64,000 nucleotides of DNA from Oscillospiraceae bacterium. GTDB taxonomy: Bacteria > Bacillota > Clostridia > Oscillospirales > Oscillospiraceae. The translations under genes were made by a program, and so were the position numbers. The notes under the pieces are model-generated. The model searched no databases. It worked only from the letters and a program-made list of their open reading frames with translations, and was not told the DNA's origin. Of this stretch, positions 43,732-50,890 are shown one piece after another (position 1 is the first letter of the stretch; each line of letters starts with the position of its first letter). The stretch covers positions 62,001 through 126,000 of the forward strand of contig JAAWQX010000002.1 in the NCBI GenBank assembly GCA_022800755.1. Reading direction: 5' to 3'.

Positions 43732-43976
43732 CAAAAATAGACAACTTTCTTCATCAACTTTTTAACAACATGTCAAAATATTAGCATTTCACGAATTTAA
43801 CAATTTAAAGAGCAAAGATTGTGAAAAATACACAGAGAAAACCCCTTGCGTTCTACGCCGCAGTGTGCAATAATAATTGTACTGCGCCGCGAGTTGTTAC
43901 TTTCGGCAAAGTGTTTTTCAGTTTCTGACGCCAAAAGTTTCTTGAGGTGAAAGGCAGACATTCCATTGCTGATGTG
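43732..43976. other. Divergent intergenic region between hydCBA and the TM1266/ABC operon
   Basis: No gene is supported here. On the plus strand a candidate promoter is TTGCGT (43846-43851), 17 bases, AATAAT (43869-43874). An imperfect stem, CGCAG (43860-43864) plus TGCAAT pairing with ATTGTA plus CTGCG, overlaps that -10 and could be an operator. If transcription starts near 43881, a leader of about 140 bases precedes the TM1266 gene and ends in the hairpin at 43977-44006. Confidence 0.5.
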
Positions 43977-44006
43977 CGGCCATACCTCTGGGTATGGCCG
44001 TTTTTT
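43977..44006 (+). terminator. Terminator/attenuator hairpin in the leader of the TM1266-ABC operon
   Basis: Perfect 10-bp stem CGGCCATACC (43977-43986) and GGTATGGCCG (43991-44000), 4-base loop, followed by TTTTTT (44001-44006). The ribosome-binding site GGAGG of the next gene starts right after the T run, only 13 bases before its ATG. With no gene upstream on this strand, it is best read as a transcription attenuator. Confidence 0.82.
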
Positions 44007-44018
44007 GGAGGTTTTTCT

Positions 44019-44282
44019 ATGGAAGTTCGCATTGCCGCCATCACCATCATCGTGGAGGATACCAGCTCCGCCGAGCCGCTGAACGCCATTTTGCACGACT
44101 ACGGGCAGTACATCATCGGCCGGTTCGGCGTTCCCTACCGGGAGCGGGGCGTGAATATCATCTGCGCCGTGGTGGAAGCGCCTCAGGACCAGATCAGCAC
44201 CCTGTCGGGAAAAATCGGCAGGCTGCCGGGCGTCACCGCGAAGACCACTTACTCAAACATCATCACAAAACTGGAGGAATGA
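44019..44282 (+). CDS. TM1266-type iron-only hydrogenase system regulator
   Basis: A small 87-residue ACT-like/NikR C-terminal-like protein, recognised by IAAITIIVEDTSSAEPLNAIL, YIIGRFGVPYRERGVNIICAVVEAP and LPGVTAKTTY. These match the family annotated as putative iron-only hydrogenase system regulator (TM1266), usually found near hydrogenase or maturase genes. It has no DNA-binding domain, so it may be a small-molecule or metal sensor acting on another protein. GGAGG lies 9 bases before the ATG. It faces hydCBA and overlaps the following ABC gene region. Confidence 0.88.
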   Translation: MEVRIAAITIIVEDTSSAEPLNAILHDYGQYIIGRFGVPYRERGVNIICAVVEAPQDQISTLSGKIGRLPGVTAKTTYSNIITKLEE

Positions 44283-44284
44283 AC

Positions 44285-45289
44285 ATGAAAAACTGGTCTA
44301 AACTCGCCGCCCTGCTACTGACGCTGGCAATAGCACTATCCTTTGCCGCCTGCTCCCCGAAAACCCCGGCCCCCACGCCGACGCCGGAAGCGCAGCAATC
44401 CGAAACACCTGTGAATATCATGGCCCTGAACGGCACCACAGGCTTTGGCATGGCAAAGCTCATCAACGACGCCAACCAGGACGAATCCGGCTACACCTGT
44501 ACTGTGGAATCCGACGCATCCAATGTGACCGCCGCGCTGATCAACGGCACCACTGATATTGCTGCCCTGCCCACAAATGCCGCGGCGGTGGTATACAATA
44601 AAACAAACGGCGGCGTACAGCTTTTGGCCCTGAACACCCTGGGTGTTTTGTACCTGGTGACCAATGATACGGTCTCCGTCACCTCCTTTGAGGACCTGAA
44701 GGGCCAGACCGTCTATGTCCCGGCCCAAAATCCAACCTTTATTTTCCAATACCTCTGCGCGCAAAACGGTCTCACCGTCGGTGAGGACGTCATCATCGAC
44801 AACACCTACGCCCAGCCCGCCGATCTGCGCACTGCCGTCGCGTCCGGGGAAGTAGCCGTCGCCGTACTGCCCGAACCTATGGTGACCATCGCCAAGGCTG
44901 CCAACGACAAACTGACCACCGCACTTGACCTTACGGCGGAATGGGACCGGGTCTCCCCTGCCGGTTCTCTGGTACAGGGCTGTGTCGTAGTGCGCACGGA
45001 ATTTGTGAAAGAACACCCCGACGAAATCGCTCAATTCCTGGAAGCCTACAGCGCATCCATCGACTACCTTACCAGCGGCGAAGAAGATGTAGGTGCTGTT
45101 ATTGAAAATACCGGCATATTCACAAAAGGCGCTGTGGCGGTCAAAGCCATTCCCAACTGCAACCTATGCTTTATCACTGGGCAGGAAATGCAAACCGCCA
45201 TGTCCGCCTATCTGGAGATCATGCACGACGCCGCTCCGGAATCCATCGGCGGCAAGCTGCCCGGCGATGATTTCTATTACATTGGATAA
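44285..45289 (+). CDS. ABC transporter substrate-binding lipoprotein (NitT/TauT type)
   Basis: A 334-residue extracellular binding protein. The signal peptide ends in lipobox SFAAC (Cys23) and a Pro/Thr linker follows. The type 2 binding fold is indicated by VNIMALNGTTGFGMAKLIND, INGTTDIAALPTNAAAVVYN, FEDLKGQTVYVP and VASGEVAVAVLPEP, as in NitT/TauT (NMT1/SsuA-like) proteins. GGAGGA lies 7 bases before the ATG at 44285; an ATG at 44279 overlaps the previous stop but has no spacing for a site. The substrate is unknown. Confidence 0.88.
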   Translation: MKNWSKLAALLLTLAIALSFAACSPKTPAPTPTPEAQQSETPVNIMALNGTTGFGMAKLINDANQDESGYTCTVESDASNVTAALINGTTDIAALPTNAAAVVYNKTNGGVQLLALNTLGVLYLVTNDTVSVTSFEDLKGQTVYVPAQNPTFIFQYLCAQNGLTVGEDVIIDNTYAQPADLRTAVASGEVAVAVLPEPMVTIAKAANDKLTTALDLTAEWDRVSPAGSLVQGCVVVRTEFVKEHPDEIAQFLEAYSASIDYLTSGEEDVGAVIENTGIFTKGAVAVKAIPNCNLCFITGQEMQTAMSAYLEIMHDAAPESIGGKLPGDDFYYIG

Positions 45290-45306
45290 GAAATGAGGAA
45301 CGCCGG

Positions 45307-46056
45307 ATGAAAAAACTTTTGGCCATCCTGTTCTGGTTCGGCGTATGGTGGGCCGCGGCGGCAGCCGTACAGCAGCCGCTGCTGCTGCCCTCCCCCGCTG
45401 TTGTATTTCTGCGCCTGTTTACGCTCATCCGGCAGCCGGAATTCTGGGAGATCCTTTCCATGTCCATTTGGAGCATCATGACAGGCATTCTCTGTGCGGT
45501 GGTTCTGGGCGTTTTTCTGGCGGTGCTCACCTGTCGCTTCCCATTGCTAGACACTATGTGTGCGCCTGTACTGACCGTCGTGAAATCCACACCGGTGGCC
45601 TCGTTTATCATTCTGGTGCTCATCTGGATCGGTCGGGACCGCGTCCCGGCGGTCATCTCAGGACTTATGGTCCTGCCGGTGGTATGGAACAATGTGGCGG
45701 CCGGGCTGCGGAACATGGACCGCGACCTGTTGGAAATGGCGGTATTGTACCAGCTTCGCCCGGGTGTGAAGCTGCGCCGGTTGTATGTACCCGCTGTAAC
45801 GCCGCATTTCCTCTCCGCCGTAAAGAGCGCCATCGGTATCGGCTGGAAAGCCGGCATCGCCGCGGAAGTGCTCACAGTCCCGGCACGCTCCATCGGGAAA
45901 ATGATTTACGACGCGAAGCTCTATCTGGAAACCACCGATCTGTTCACCTGGACGCTGGTGGTCATCATCATCAGCCTGTTCATCGAAAAAATTATCATTG
46001 CCGCCCTGAGCCGGCTGGGCAAACGCTATGACAGTGAGGCGGTGACCGCGCCATGA
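45307..46056 (+). CDS. ABC transporter permease (SsuC/TauC type)
   Basis: Membrane subunit of 249 residues with about six helices and the binding-protein-dependent permease (BPD_transp_1) layout. The coupling-helix region is GLRNMDRDLLEMAVLYQLRPGVK, followed by PAVTPHFLSAVKSAIGIGWKAGIAAEV. It lies 17 bases after the binding-protein gene and its stop overlaps the ATPase start as ATGA. Confidence 0.9.
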   Translation: MKKLLAILFWFGVWWAAAAAVQQPLLLPSPAVVFLRLFTLIRQPEFWEILSMSIWSIMTGILCAVVLGVFLAVLTCRFPLLDTMCAPVLTVVKSTPVASFIILVLIWIGRDRVPAVISGLMVLPVVWNNVAAGLRNMDRDLLEMAVLYQLRPGVKLRRLYVPAVTPHFLSAVKSAIGIGWKAGIAAEVLTVPARSIGKMIYDAKLYLETTDLFTWTLVVIIISLFIEKIIIAALSRLGKRYDSEAVTAP

Positions 46057-46646
46057 TCGAACTCAAGGATGTGACCGCCGCCTATCAGTCGCAGACCGTT
46101 CTGGAGCACTGCTGCCTGACCGTGCCTGACAAAGCGCACATCTCCGTTATGGGTCCCTCCGGATCCGGAAAGACCACATTGCTGAGGCTCATTGCCGGCA
46201 CCCTGCGGCCGTTGTCCGGCGCCGTGCAGGTAGACGCGAAAAAGATATCCTATCTGTTTCAGGAACCGCGGCTTCTGCCTTGGCTGTCGGCGGAGGAAAA
46301 TGTGAATCTTGTCTTATCCGATCGCAAAGAGACGCTGGAAGAAGCCCGGCACTGGCTGGAGGTCGTAGGCCTGGCCGACGCCATGACAAAGCGTCCCGGG
46401 GCGCTTTCCGGAGGAATGCGTCAGCGGGTGGCCCTGGCCCGGGCCCTGGCCTACGGCGGAGACCTGCTGCTGCTAGATGAGCCTATGTCCGCGCTGGATG
46501 AGGCATTGTCTGTGCAATTGCTTACCTTACTAAACCAGTATACGCAGGACAAGACCGTGATATTTGTCACACACAGTCCCGGGCAGGCAAAGCAGATCAG
46601 TGAAACGATCTACACCATCAAAAACAAAACGCTGGAACTTCTGTAA
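46053..46646 (+). CDS. ABC transporter ATP-binding protein (SsuB/TauB type)
   Basis: ATPase of the importer, 197 residues, somewhat short for the family (about 240), because it ends soon after the H-loop (IFVTHSPGQA). Walker A is GPSGSGKTTLLRLI, signature LSGGMRQRVALARAL, Walker B LLLLDEPMSALDE. The gene's last codons lie inside the terminator stem at 46627-46658. Together with the two preceding genes it forms a complete importer. Confidence 0.92.
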   Translation: MIELKDVTAAYQSQTVLEHCCLTVPDKAHISVMGPSGSGKTTLLRLIAGTLRPLSGAVQVDAKKISYLFQEPRLLPWLSAEENVNLVLSDRKETLEEARHWLEVVGLADAMTKRPGALSGGMRQRVALARALAYGGDLLLLDEPMSALDEALSVQLLTLLNQYTQDKTVIFVTHSPGQAKQISETIYTIKNKTLELL

Positions 46647-46658
46647 GTTCCAGCGTTT
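46627..46658. terminator. Bidirectional terminator between the ABC operon and mutY
   Basis: Perfect 14-bp arms AAACGCTGGAACTT (46627-46640) and AAGTTCCAGCGTTT (46645-46658), 4-base loop. It overlaps the last codons of the ATPase gene. Confidence 0.85.
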
Positions 46659-46661
46659 GCA

Positions 46662-47729
46662 TTATTCTGACAGTGTTTGCACCGCTTCCTGATAGTATCG
46701 GGCAAATGCCGACGGCACGGCCAATGTTTTCAGCGTTTCCAGGTCCGCCCAGAAAAAATCGGACGGCCCGTTCCCCGCCGCATCCAGGACATAACCTGAC
46801 ATATGCCATTCCACATGGGTAAAGATATGCTTCGCGGCCAGTTGTTTTTTCCACTCCCCGGCCGTGACGCCCCAGTCCCGTAAGGCTGACTGCGCTTGCG
46901 CCTCGTCCAGCCTCCCTGGTACATTGGGGAACTCCCAAAGCCCCGCAAGCAGTCCTTTATTTTCCCGCTTTCGCAGAGCGATCCGGCCCTTTTGAAACAA
47001 GAGAAACACCGTCTTCTCCTCCACCCGACGCTCCTTTTTCGGCGCTTTTACCGGAAGCTCTGCCCATGTCCCCCGTTTCCGGGCCTCACACAGCCCGGCG
47101 GCGGGGCAATTTGCACACTTCGGCGCCCCATTGGGAACGCAAACCGTAGCCCCCAGTTCCATCAGCGCCTGGTTGAATATCCGAATCGCCGCTTCCTCTT
47201 CCGGAAAAATCTCCGCAATCTCATTGCGGAACCGCTTCCTGACCTTGAGGTCCGCAACATCGTCATAACAATTCGTGATGCGGGAGACCACCCGCAAAAC
47301 ATTCCCATCCACAGCCGGGACAGGCTGTGCAAGCGCACTGGATGCGATCGCCCCGGCGGTATACTCACCAATTCCCGGCAATTTCAAGAGGGCCTCATAA
47401 GTCTCAGGAAACGCGCCGCCATGCTCATTCACGATCACATTTGCCGCCTTTTGCAAATTCCTGGCGCGGCTGTAATACCCCAGCCCTTCCCAGCATTTTA
47501 AAAGCTGTTCCTCCGGCGCTTCCGCCAACGCTCGCACCGTGGGAAATGCTTTTAAAAAGCGGTCATAGTAACCCAACACCGCCACTACGCGGGTCTGCTG
47601 AAGCATGATCTCCGACACCCATATCCGGTACGGGTCTCGGGTCCGGCGCCAGGGCAGGTCCCGGGCGTTCTCCCGGTACCACGCCAGCAGCGGCGCGGGA
47701 AGCTGTTTCAAAATTTCGTTCATATCCAT
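46662..47729 (-). CDS. mutY: A/G-specific adenine DNA glycosylase
   Basis: MutY removes adenine mispaired with 8-oxoguanine; 355 residues. The catalytic glutamate is in SEIMLQQTRV, the helix-hairpin-helix in LPGIGEYTAGAI, and the catalytic aspartate in AVDGNVLRV. The [4Fe-4S] cysteines are CVPNGAPKCANCPAAGLC, with seven rather than six residues between the first two. The C-terminal NUDIX-like domain (about 225-355) recognises 8-oxoG. The ATG at 47729 (second possible ATG at 47723) has no ribosome-binding site and lies right after an extended -10 element, suggesting a leaderless mRNA. Confidence 0.93.
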   Translation of the reverse strand: MDMNEILKQLPAPLLAWYRENARDLPWRRTRDPYRIWVSEIMLQQTRVVAVLGYYDRFLKAFPTVRALAEAPEEQLLKCWEGLGYYSRARNLQKAANVIVNEHGGAFPETYEALLKLPGIGEYTAGAIASSALAQPVPAVDGNVLRVVSRITNCYDDVADLKVRKRFRNEIAEIFPEEEAAIRIFNQALMELGATVCVPNGAPKCANCPAAGLCEARKRGTWAELPVKAPKKERRVEEKTVFLLFQKGRIALRKRENKGLLAGLWEFPNVPGRLDEAQAQSALRDWGVTAGEWKKQLAAKHIFTHVEWHMSGYVLDAAGNGPSDFFWADLETLKTLAVPSAFARYYQEAVQTLSE

Positions 47730-47735
47730 AATCGT

Positions 47736-47744
47736 ATCATAGCA
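47736..47744 (-). promoter_or_regulatory. Extended -10 element of mutY, probable leaderless start
   Basis: On the minus strand TGC-TATGAT (47744-47736) followed by six bases and the mutY ATG (47729). The expected transcription start falls on or next to the A of ATG. No clear -35 is seen. Confidence 0.55.
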
Positions 47745-47766
47745 CAGTTCCGCCGATTTCGCCAGA

Positions 47767-47794
47767 AAAAACACCGGGGGAACCCGGTGTTTTT
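47767..47794. terminator. Terminator of the dxs-to-NSS operon
   Basis: Perfect 12-bp arms AAAAACACCGGG (47767-47778) and CCCGGTGTTTTT (47783-47794), directly after the NSS transporter stop codon. Confidence 0.88.
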
Positions 47795-47799
47795 GTGAT

Positions 47800-49260
47800 T
47801 TACTCGTTCCTCTTTCCCGGACGGCTGAGCCAGAACACAAACAGCAGATACAATACCGCCACAGCCATCCATGCAAGCAGCCTGCCGCTGTCGGAAAATT
47901 TGTCGTAATATCCTTTAAGATAGATGATCCCTACAATGACCGGCAGGATAAAACGCACATAAATATAGGCCTTTGCCGGGAAATGCATCCCCTCGCCCTT
48001 ATTGGCTTCCTGCGTAAAGCGGTCAAAGCCCCAGCCGTATTTGCCGGCGCAAAACAGGATGAACACCAAGCTGCCGATGGGCAGGAGGTTATCGGAAACC
48101 AGGAAATCTTCCAAGTCCATAATGGTCGTTCCCTCGCCCAGCGGCTGGATTCCGGACCACAGGTTGAAGCCCAGCACCGCCGGCATGGACAAAATCGCCA
48201 CGGCGACAAAGTTCACCGCCACAGCCTTTTTCCGGCTCCATCCAAGCCCGTCCATGGCAAAGGATACGATATTTTCAAATACCGCCACCACCGTGGACAG
48301 CGCTGCGAAGGACATGAACGCGAAAAACGCGGTCCCCCAAACGCGTCCGCCCGCCATATCGTTGAACACATTGGGCAAGGTCACAAACAGCAGCGGAGGA
48401 CCCGCGTCCGGCTCCACGCCATAGGCAAAGCAGGCCGGGATCACGATAAATCCCGCCATGAGCGCCACCAGCGTATCCAGCAAAACGATCTGCATAGCCT
48501 CTCCGGTCAACGACCGGCTGTCATCCAGATAACTGCCGAAAATCGCCATCGCACCAATACCGATGCTCAGTGTGAAAAACGCCTGCGACAACGCACCGAA
48601 TACCACATTTCCTATACCCACGGCTTTGACCTTGGCGAAGTCCGGCACCAGATAGAAGCGGATGCCCTCTCCCGCGCCGCTGAGCGTGACGGAATGTACC
48701 GCCAGCGCCATCATCAGCACGATCAGGCAGATCATCATGACCTTTGTGATCTTTTCCACGCCGTTTTTTAGCCCTAGCGCACAGATGCCAAAGGACACAA
48801 CCACCGTCACCAGCATCCAGAACGTCATTGTCCCCGGCTGGGACAGCATCCCGGAGAACGCCGCGCCCACCTGGGCCGCGTCCACACCCGTGAGCTGACC
48901 GGACGCCATTTGCACCATGTAATACATCATCCAGCCGCAGACCATGGTGTAAAACATCATCAGCAGATAGTTGCCCGCCATGCACAGCCAGCGGTAATGA
49001 TGCCAGCGCCCGTTTTCCGGCTCCAGTTCGGCAAAGGCTTTGGCGACACTCTTCTTACTTCCCCGGCCGATAGCAAACTCGCACACGATGATGGGCAAGC
49101 CCAAAATGGCCAAGAATACCAGATAAATCAAAATAAACGCCGCGCCGCCGTATTGCCCGCACATATACGGAAATTTCCACACATTTCCCAGTCCCACCGC
49201 GCAGCCGGCGGACACCAGCACGAATCCCAAACGGGATGCAAATTGTTCTCTCTTCTCCAT
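47800..49260 (-). CDS. Sodium-dependent amino acid transporter (NSS/SNF family)
   Basis: A 486-residue LeuT-fold symporter with about eleven to twelve helices. The N terminus FASRLGFVLVSAGCAVGLGNVWKFPY is the NSS signature with the unwound TM1 that binds sodium and substrate; VLGLPIIVCEFAIGRGSKKS-like and TLSIGIGAMAIFGSYL (TM6) follow. Bacterial members carry leucine, tryptophan (TnaT) or tyrosine (Tyt1). It lies 8 bases behind tyrS, so tyrosine is an attractive but unproven substrate. GAGGGG precedes the start. Confidence 0.93.
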   Translation of the reverse strand: MEKREQFASRLGFVLVSAGCAVGLGNVWKFPYMCGQYGGAAFILIYLVFLAILGLPIIVCEFAIGRGSKKSVAKAFAELEPENGRWHHYRWLCMAGNYLLMMFYTMVCGWMMYYMVQMASGQLTGVDAAQVGAAFSGMLSQPGTMTFWMLVTVVVSFGICALGLKNGVEKITKVMMICLIVLMMALAVHSVTLSGAGEGIRFYLVPDFAKVKAVGIGNVVFGALSQAFFTLSIGIGAMAIFGSYLDDSRSLTGEAMQIVLLDTLVALMAGFIVIPACFAYGVEPDAGPPLLFVTLPNVFNDMAGGRVWGTAFFAFMSFAALSTVVAVFENIVSFAMDGLGWSRKKAVAVNFVAVAILSMPAVLGFNLWSGIQPLGEGTTIMDLEDFLVSDNLLPIGSLVFILFCAGKYGWGFDRFTQEANKGEGMHFPAKAYIYVRFILPVIVGIIYLKGYYDKFSDSGRLLAWMAVAVLYLLFVFWLSRPGKRNE

Positions 49261-49268
49261 AACCCCTC

Positions 49269-50489
49269 TTATTTCAGCACGATTCTGTTAAAATTCTTCT
49301 TACCCCGTTTCAAAACGACCCCATCCCGCAGTTGGGATTCGGTAAAGGAAACAGAAATATCGGTCACTTTCTCGTCATTGGCGGATACGCCGCCCTGCTG
49401 GATATTCCGGCGGGCGTCGCCGTTGGAACTGCACAGCCCCGACAGCACCAGCAGCTTGATAATATCTGCTTTGCCGTCCGTCAGCGCGTCCATGCCAATC
49501 TCCGTAGTAGGCATTTCCGCCGTCCCGCCGCCGCCGAACAGCGCCCGGGCCGTTTCCTGAGCCTTTACAGCATCTTCCTCGCTGTGGACCAGCTTGGTCA
49601 GTTCAAAGGCCAGTATCTCTTTGGCTTCGTTCAGCTTGGCGTCTTTCCAGGTGGACATCTCATTGATCTGCTCCAAGGGCAGTTCCGTGAGCATCCGCAG
49701 GCAGTTGAGCACGTCCGCGTCCTCCACGTTGCGCCAATACTGGTAAAATTCATAAGGACTGGTCTTTTCGGGGTCCAGCCAGACCGCGCCGCCGGCTGTT
49801 TTGCCCATTTTCTTTCCCTCGCTGGTCAGCAGCAGGGTAATGGTCATGGCGTGGGCGTCTTTCCCCAGCTTTTTGCGGATCAGTTCGGTACCGCCCAGCA
49901 TATTGCTCCACTGGTCGTTGCCGCCGAACTGCATATTGCAGCCCTTATCCAAGTACAAACGGTAAAAATCGTAACTTTGCATAAGCATGTAGTTGAATTC
50001 CAGGAAGCTCAGGCCTTTTTCCATGCGCTGTTTGTAGCAATCCGCCCGAAGCATGTTGTTCACGGAAAAGCAGGGACCGATATCCCGCATGAAATCTACA
50101 TAATTGAGATCCAGCAGCCAGTCGGCATTATTGACCATCAGTGCTTTATCGTCGGAAAAGTCAATAAATTTGGACATTTGCACTTTAAAGCAGTCGCAAT
50201 TATGCTGAATGGTCTCCCTGGTCATCATCTGCCGCATATCCGTGCGGCCGGATGGGTCGCCGATCATGGCGGTGCCGCCGCCGATGAGGGCGATGGGCTT
50301 ATTGCCCGCTTTTTGTAGGCGGCGCATGAGCATCAGCGCCATGAAATGACCCACATGGAGCGAATCCGCCGTGGGATCGAAGCCGATGTAAAATGTGGCC
50401 TTGCCGTTATTGATCAGGTCTGAGACCTCTTTTTCACTGGTCACTTGGGCTATGAGCCCCCGGGCGACCAATTCCTCGTAAAGTGTCAT
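49269..50489 (-). CDS. tyrS: Tyrosyl-tRNA synthetase
   Basis: Class I aminoacyl-tRNA synthetase of 406 residues. The HIGH motif is HVGHFMAL (about 46-53), the tyrosine pocket lies around [22 protein letters not shown], and the KMSKS motif is KMGKT. A C-terminal S4-like RNA-binding domain (about 340-406) completes it. No T-box leader precedes it; it is inside an operon, 26 bases after the CGCAxxGCC gene, so the usual Firmicute tyrS T-box control is absent at this copy. Confidence 0.96.
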   Translation of the reverse strand: MTLYEELVARGLIAQVTSEKEVSDLINNGKATFYIGFDPTADSLHVGHFMALMLMRRLQKAGNKPIALIGGGTAMIGDPSGRTDMRQMMTRETIQHNCDCFKVQMSKFIDFSDDKALMVNNADWLLDLNYVDFMRDIGPCFSVNNMLRADCYKQRMEKGLSFLEFNYMLMQSYDFYRLYLDKGCNMQFGGNDQWSNMLGGTELIRKKLGKDAHAMTITLLLTSEGKKMGKTAGGAVWLDPEKTSPYEFYQYWRNVEDADVLNCLRMLTELPLEQINEMSTWKDAKLNEAKEILAFELTKLVHSEEDAVKAQETARALFGGGGTAEMPTTEIGMDALTDGKADIIKLLVLSGLCSSNGDARRNIQQGGVSANDEKVTDISVSFTESQLRDGVVLKRGKKNFNRIVLK

Positions 50490-50515
50490 TGATTTACTCT
50501 CCTGCCCTTATAGTT

Positions 50516-50872
50516 TCACTGCTGCTCCTGGATGGCTTTTTCCGCCAGTTCCGCGCAATATCCGATAAATTCATCGCAGCGCTTCTGCTTGGCGTCCCGG
50601 AGCAGATCGGAGCAGCGGATGTATCCGTACTTGTCCTTAAACGTCCGGGTAATGGCGCCGGAGTCCGGGGTCGGGCAAGCCATGCCGATCGCCATCAGCG
50701 CGCCGCTGACAGCGCCGCAGACCTCGCCGCACCGCATCCCCTGCCCGAAGCATTTCGCGATGCGCTTTGCGGTCTCATCATCCAGCTTTGTATAATCGCT
50801 GAGGGCGCACAGTACGCTTTGGGCGCAGTTACAGGTCGCATGGAGCGCGACCGCTTTTTCTGAAACACTCAT
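50516..50872 (-). CDS. C_GCAxxG_C_C family small protein
   Basis: A 118-residue cysteine-rich protein of the C_GCAxxG_C_C family. Cysteines are arranged as NCAQSVLCAL, MRCGEVCGAVSGALMAIG and RCSDLL ... KRCDEFIGYC, with a helical layout that may bind a metal or redox centre. Function is unknown. AAGGAG lies 8 bases before the start. Members often accompany redox genes; here it sits between recN and tyrS. Confidence 0.88.
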   Translation of the reverse strand: MSVSEKAVALHATCNCAQSVLCALSDYTKLDDETAKRIAKCFGQGMRCGEVCGAVSGALMAIGMACPTPDSGAITRTFKDKYGYIRCSDLLRDAKQKRCDEFIGYCAELAEKAIQEQQ

Positions 50873-50890
50873 ATCATGTTCTCCTTATCC

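Noticed and set aside
43819-43835. A Rex-box-like sequence TTGTGAAAAATACACAG between hydC and the TM1266 gene
   Set aside because: The half-sites are separated by three rather than four bases and two bases deviate; too weak to call, although redox control of hydCBA would make sense.
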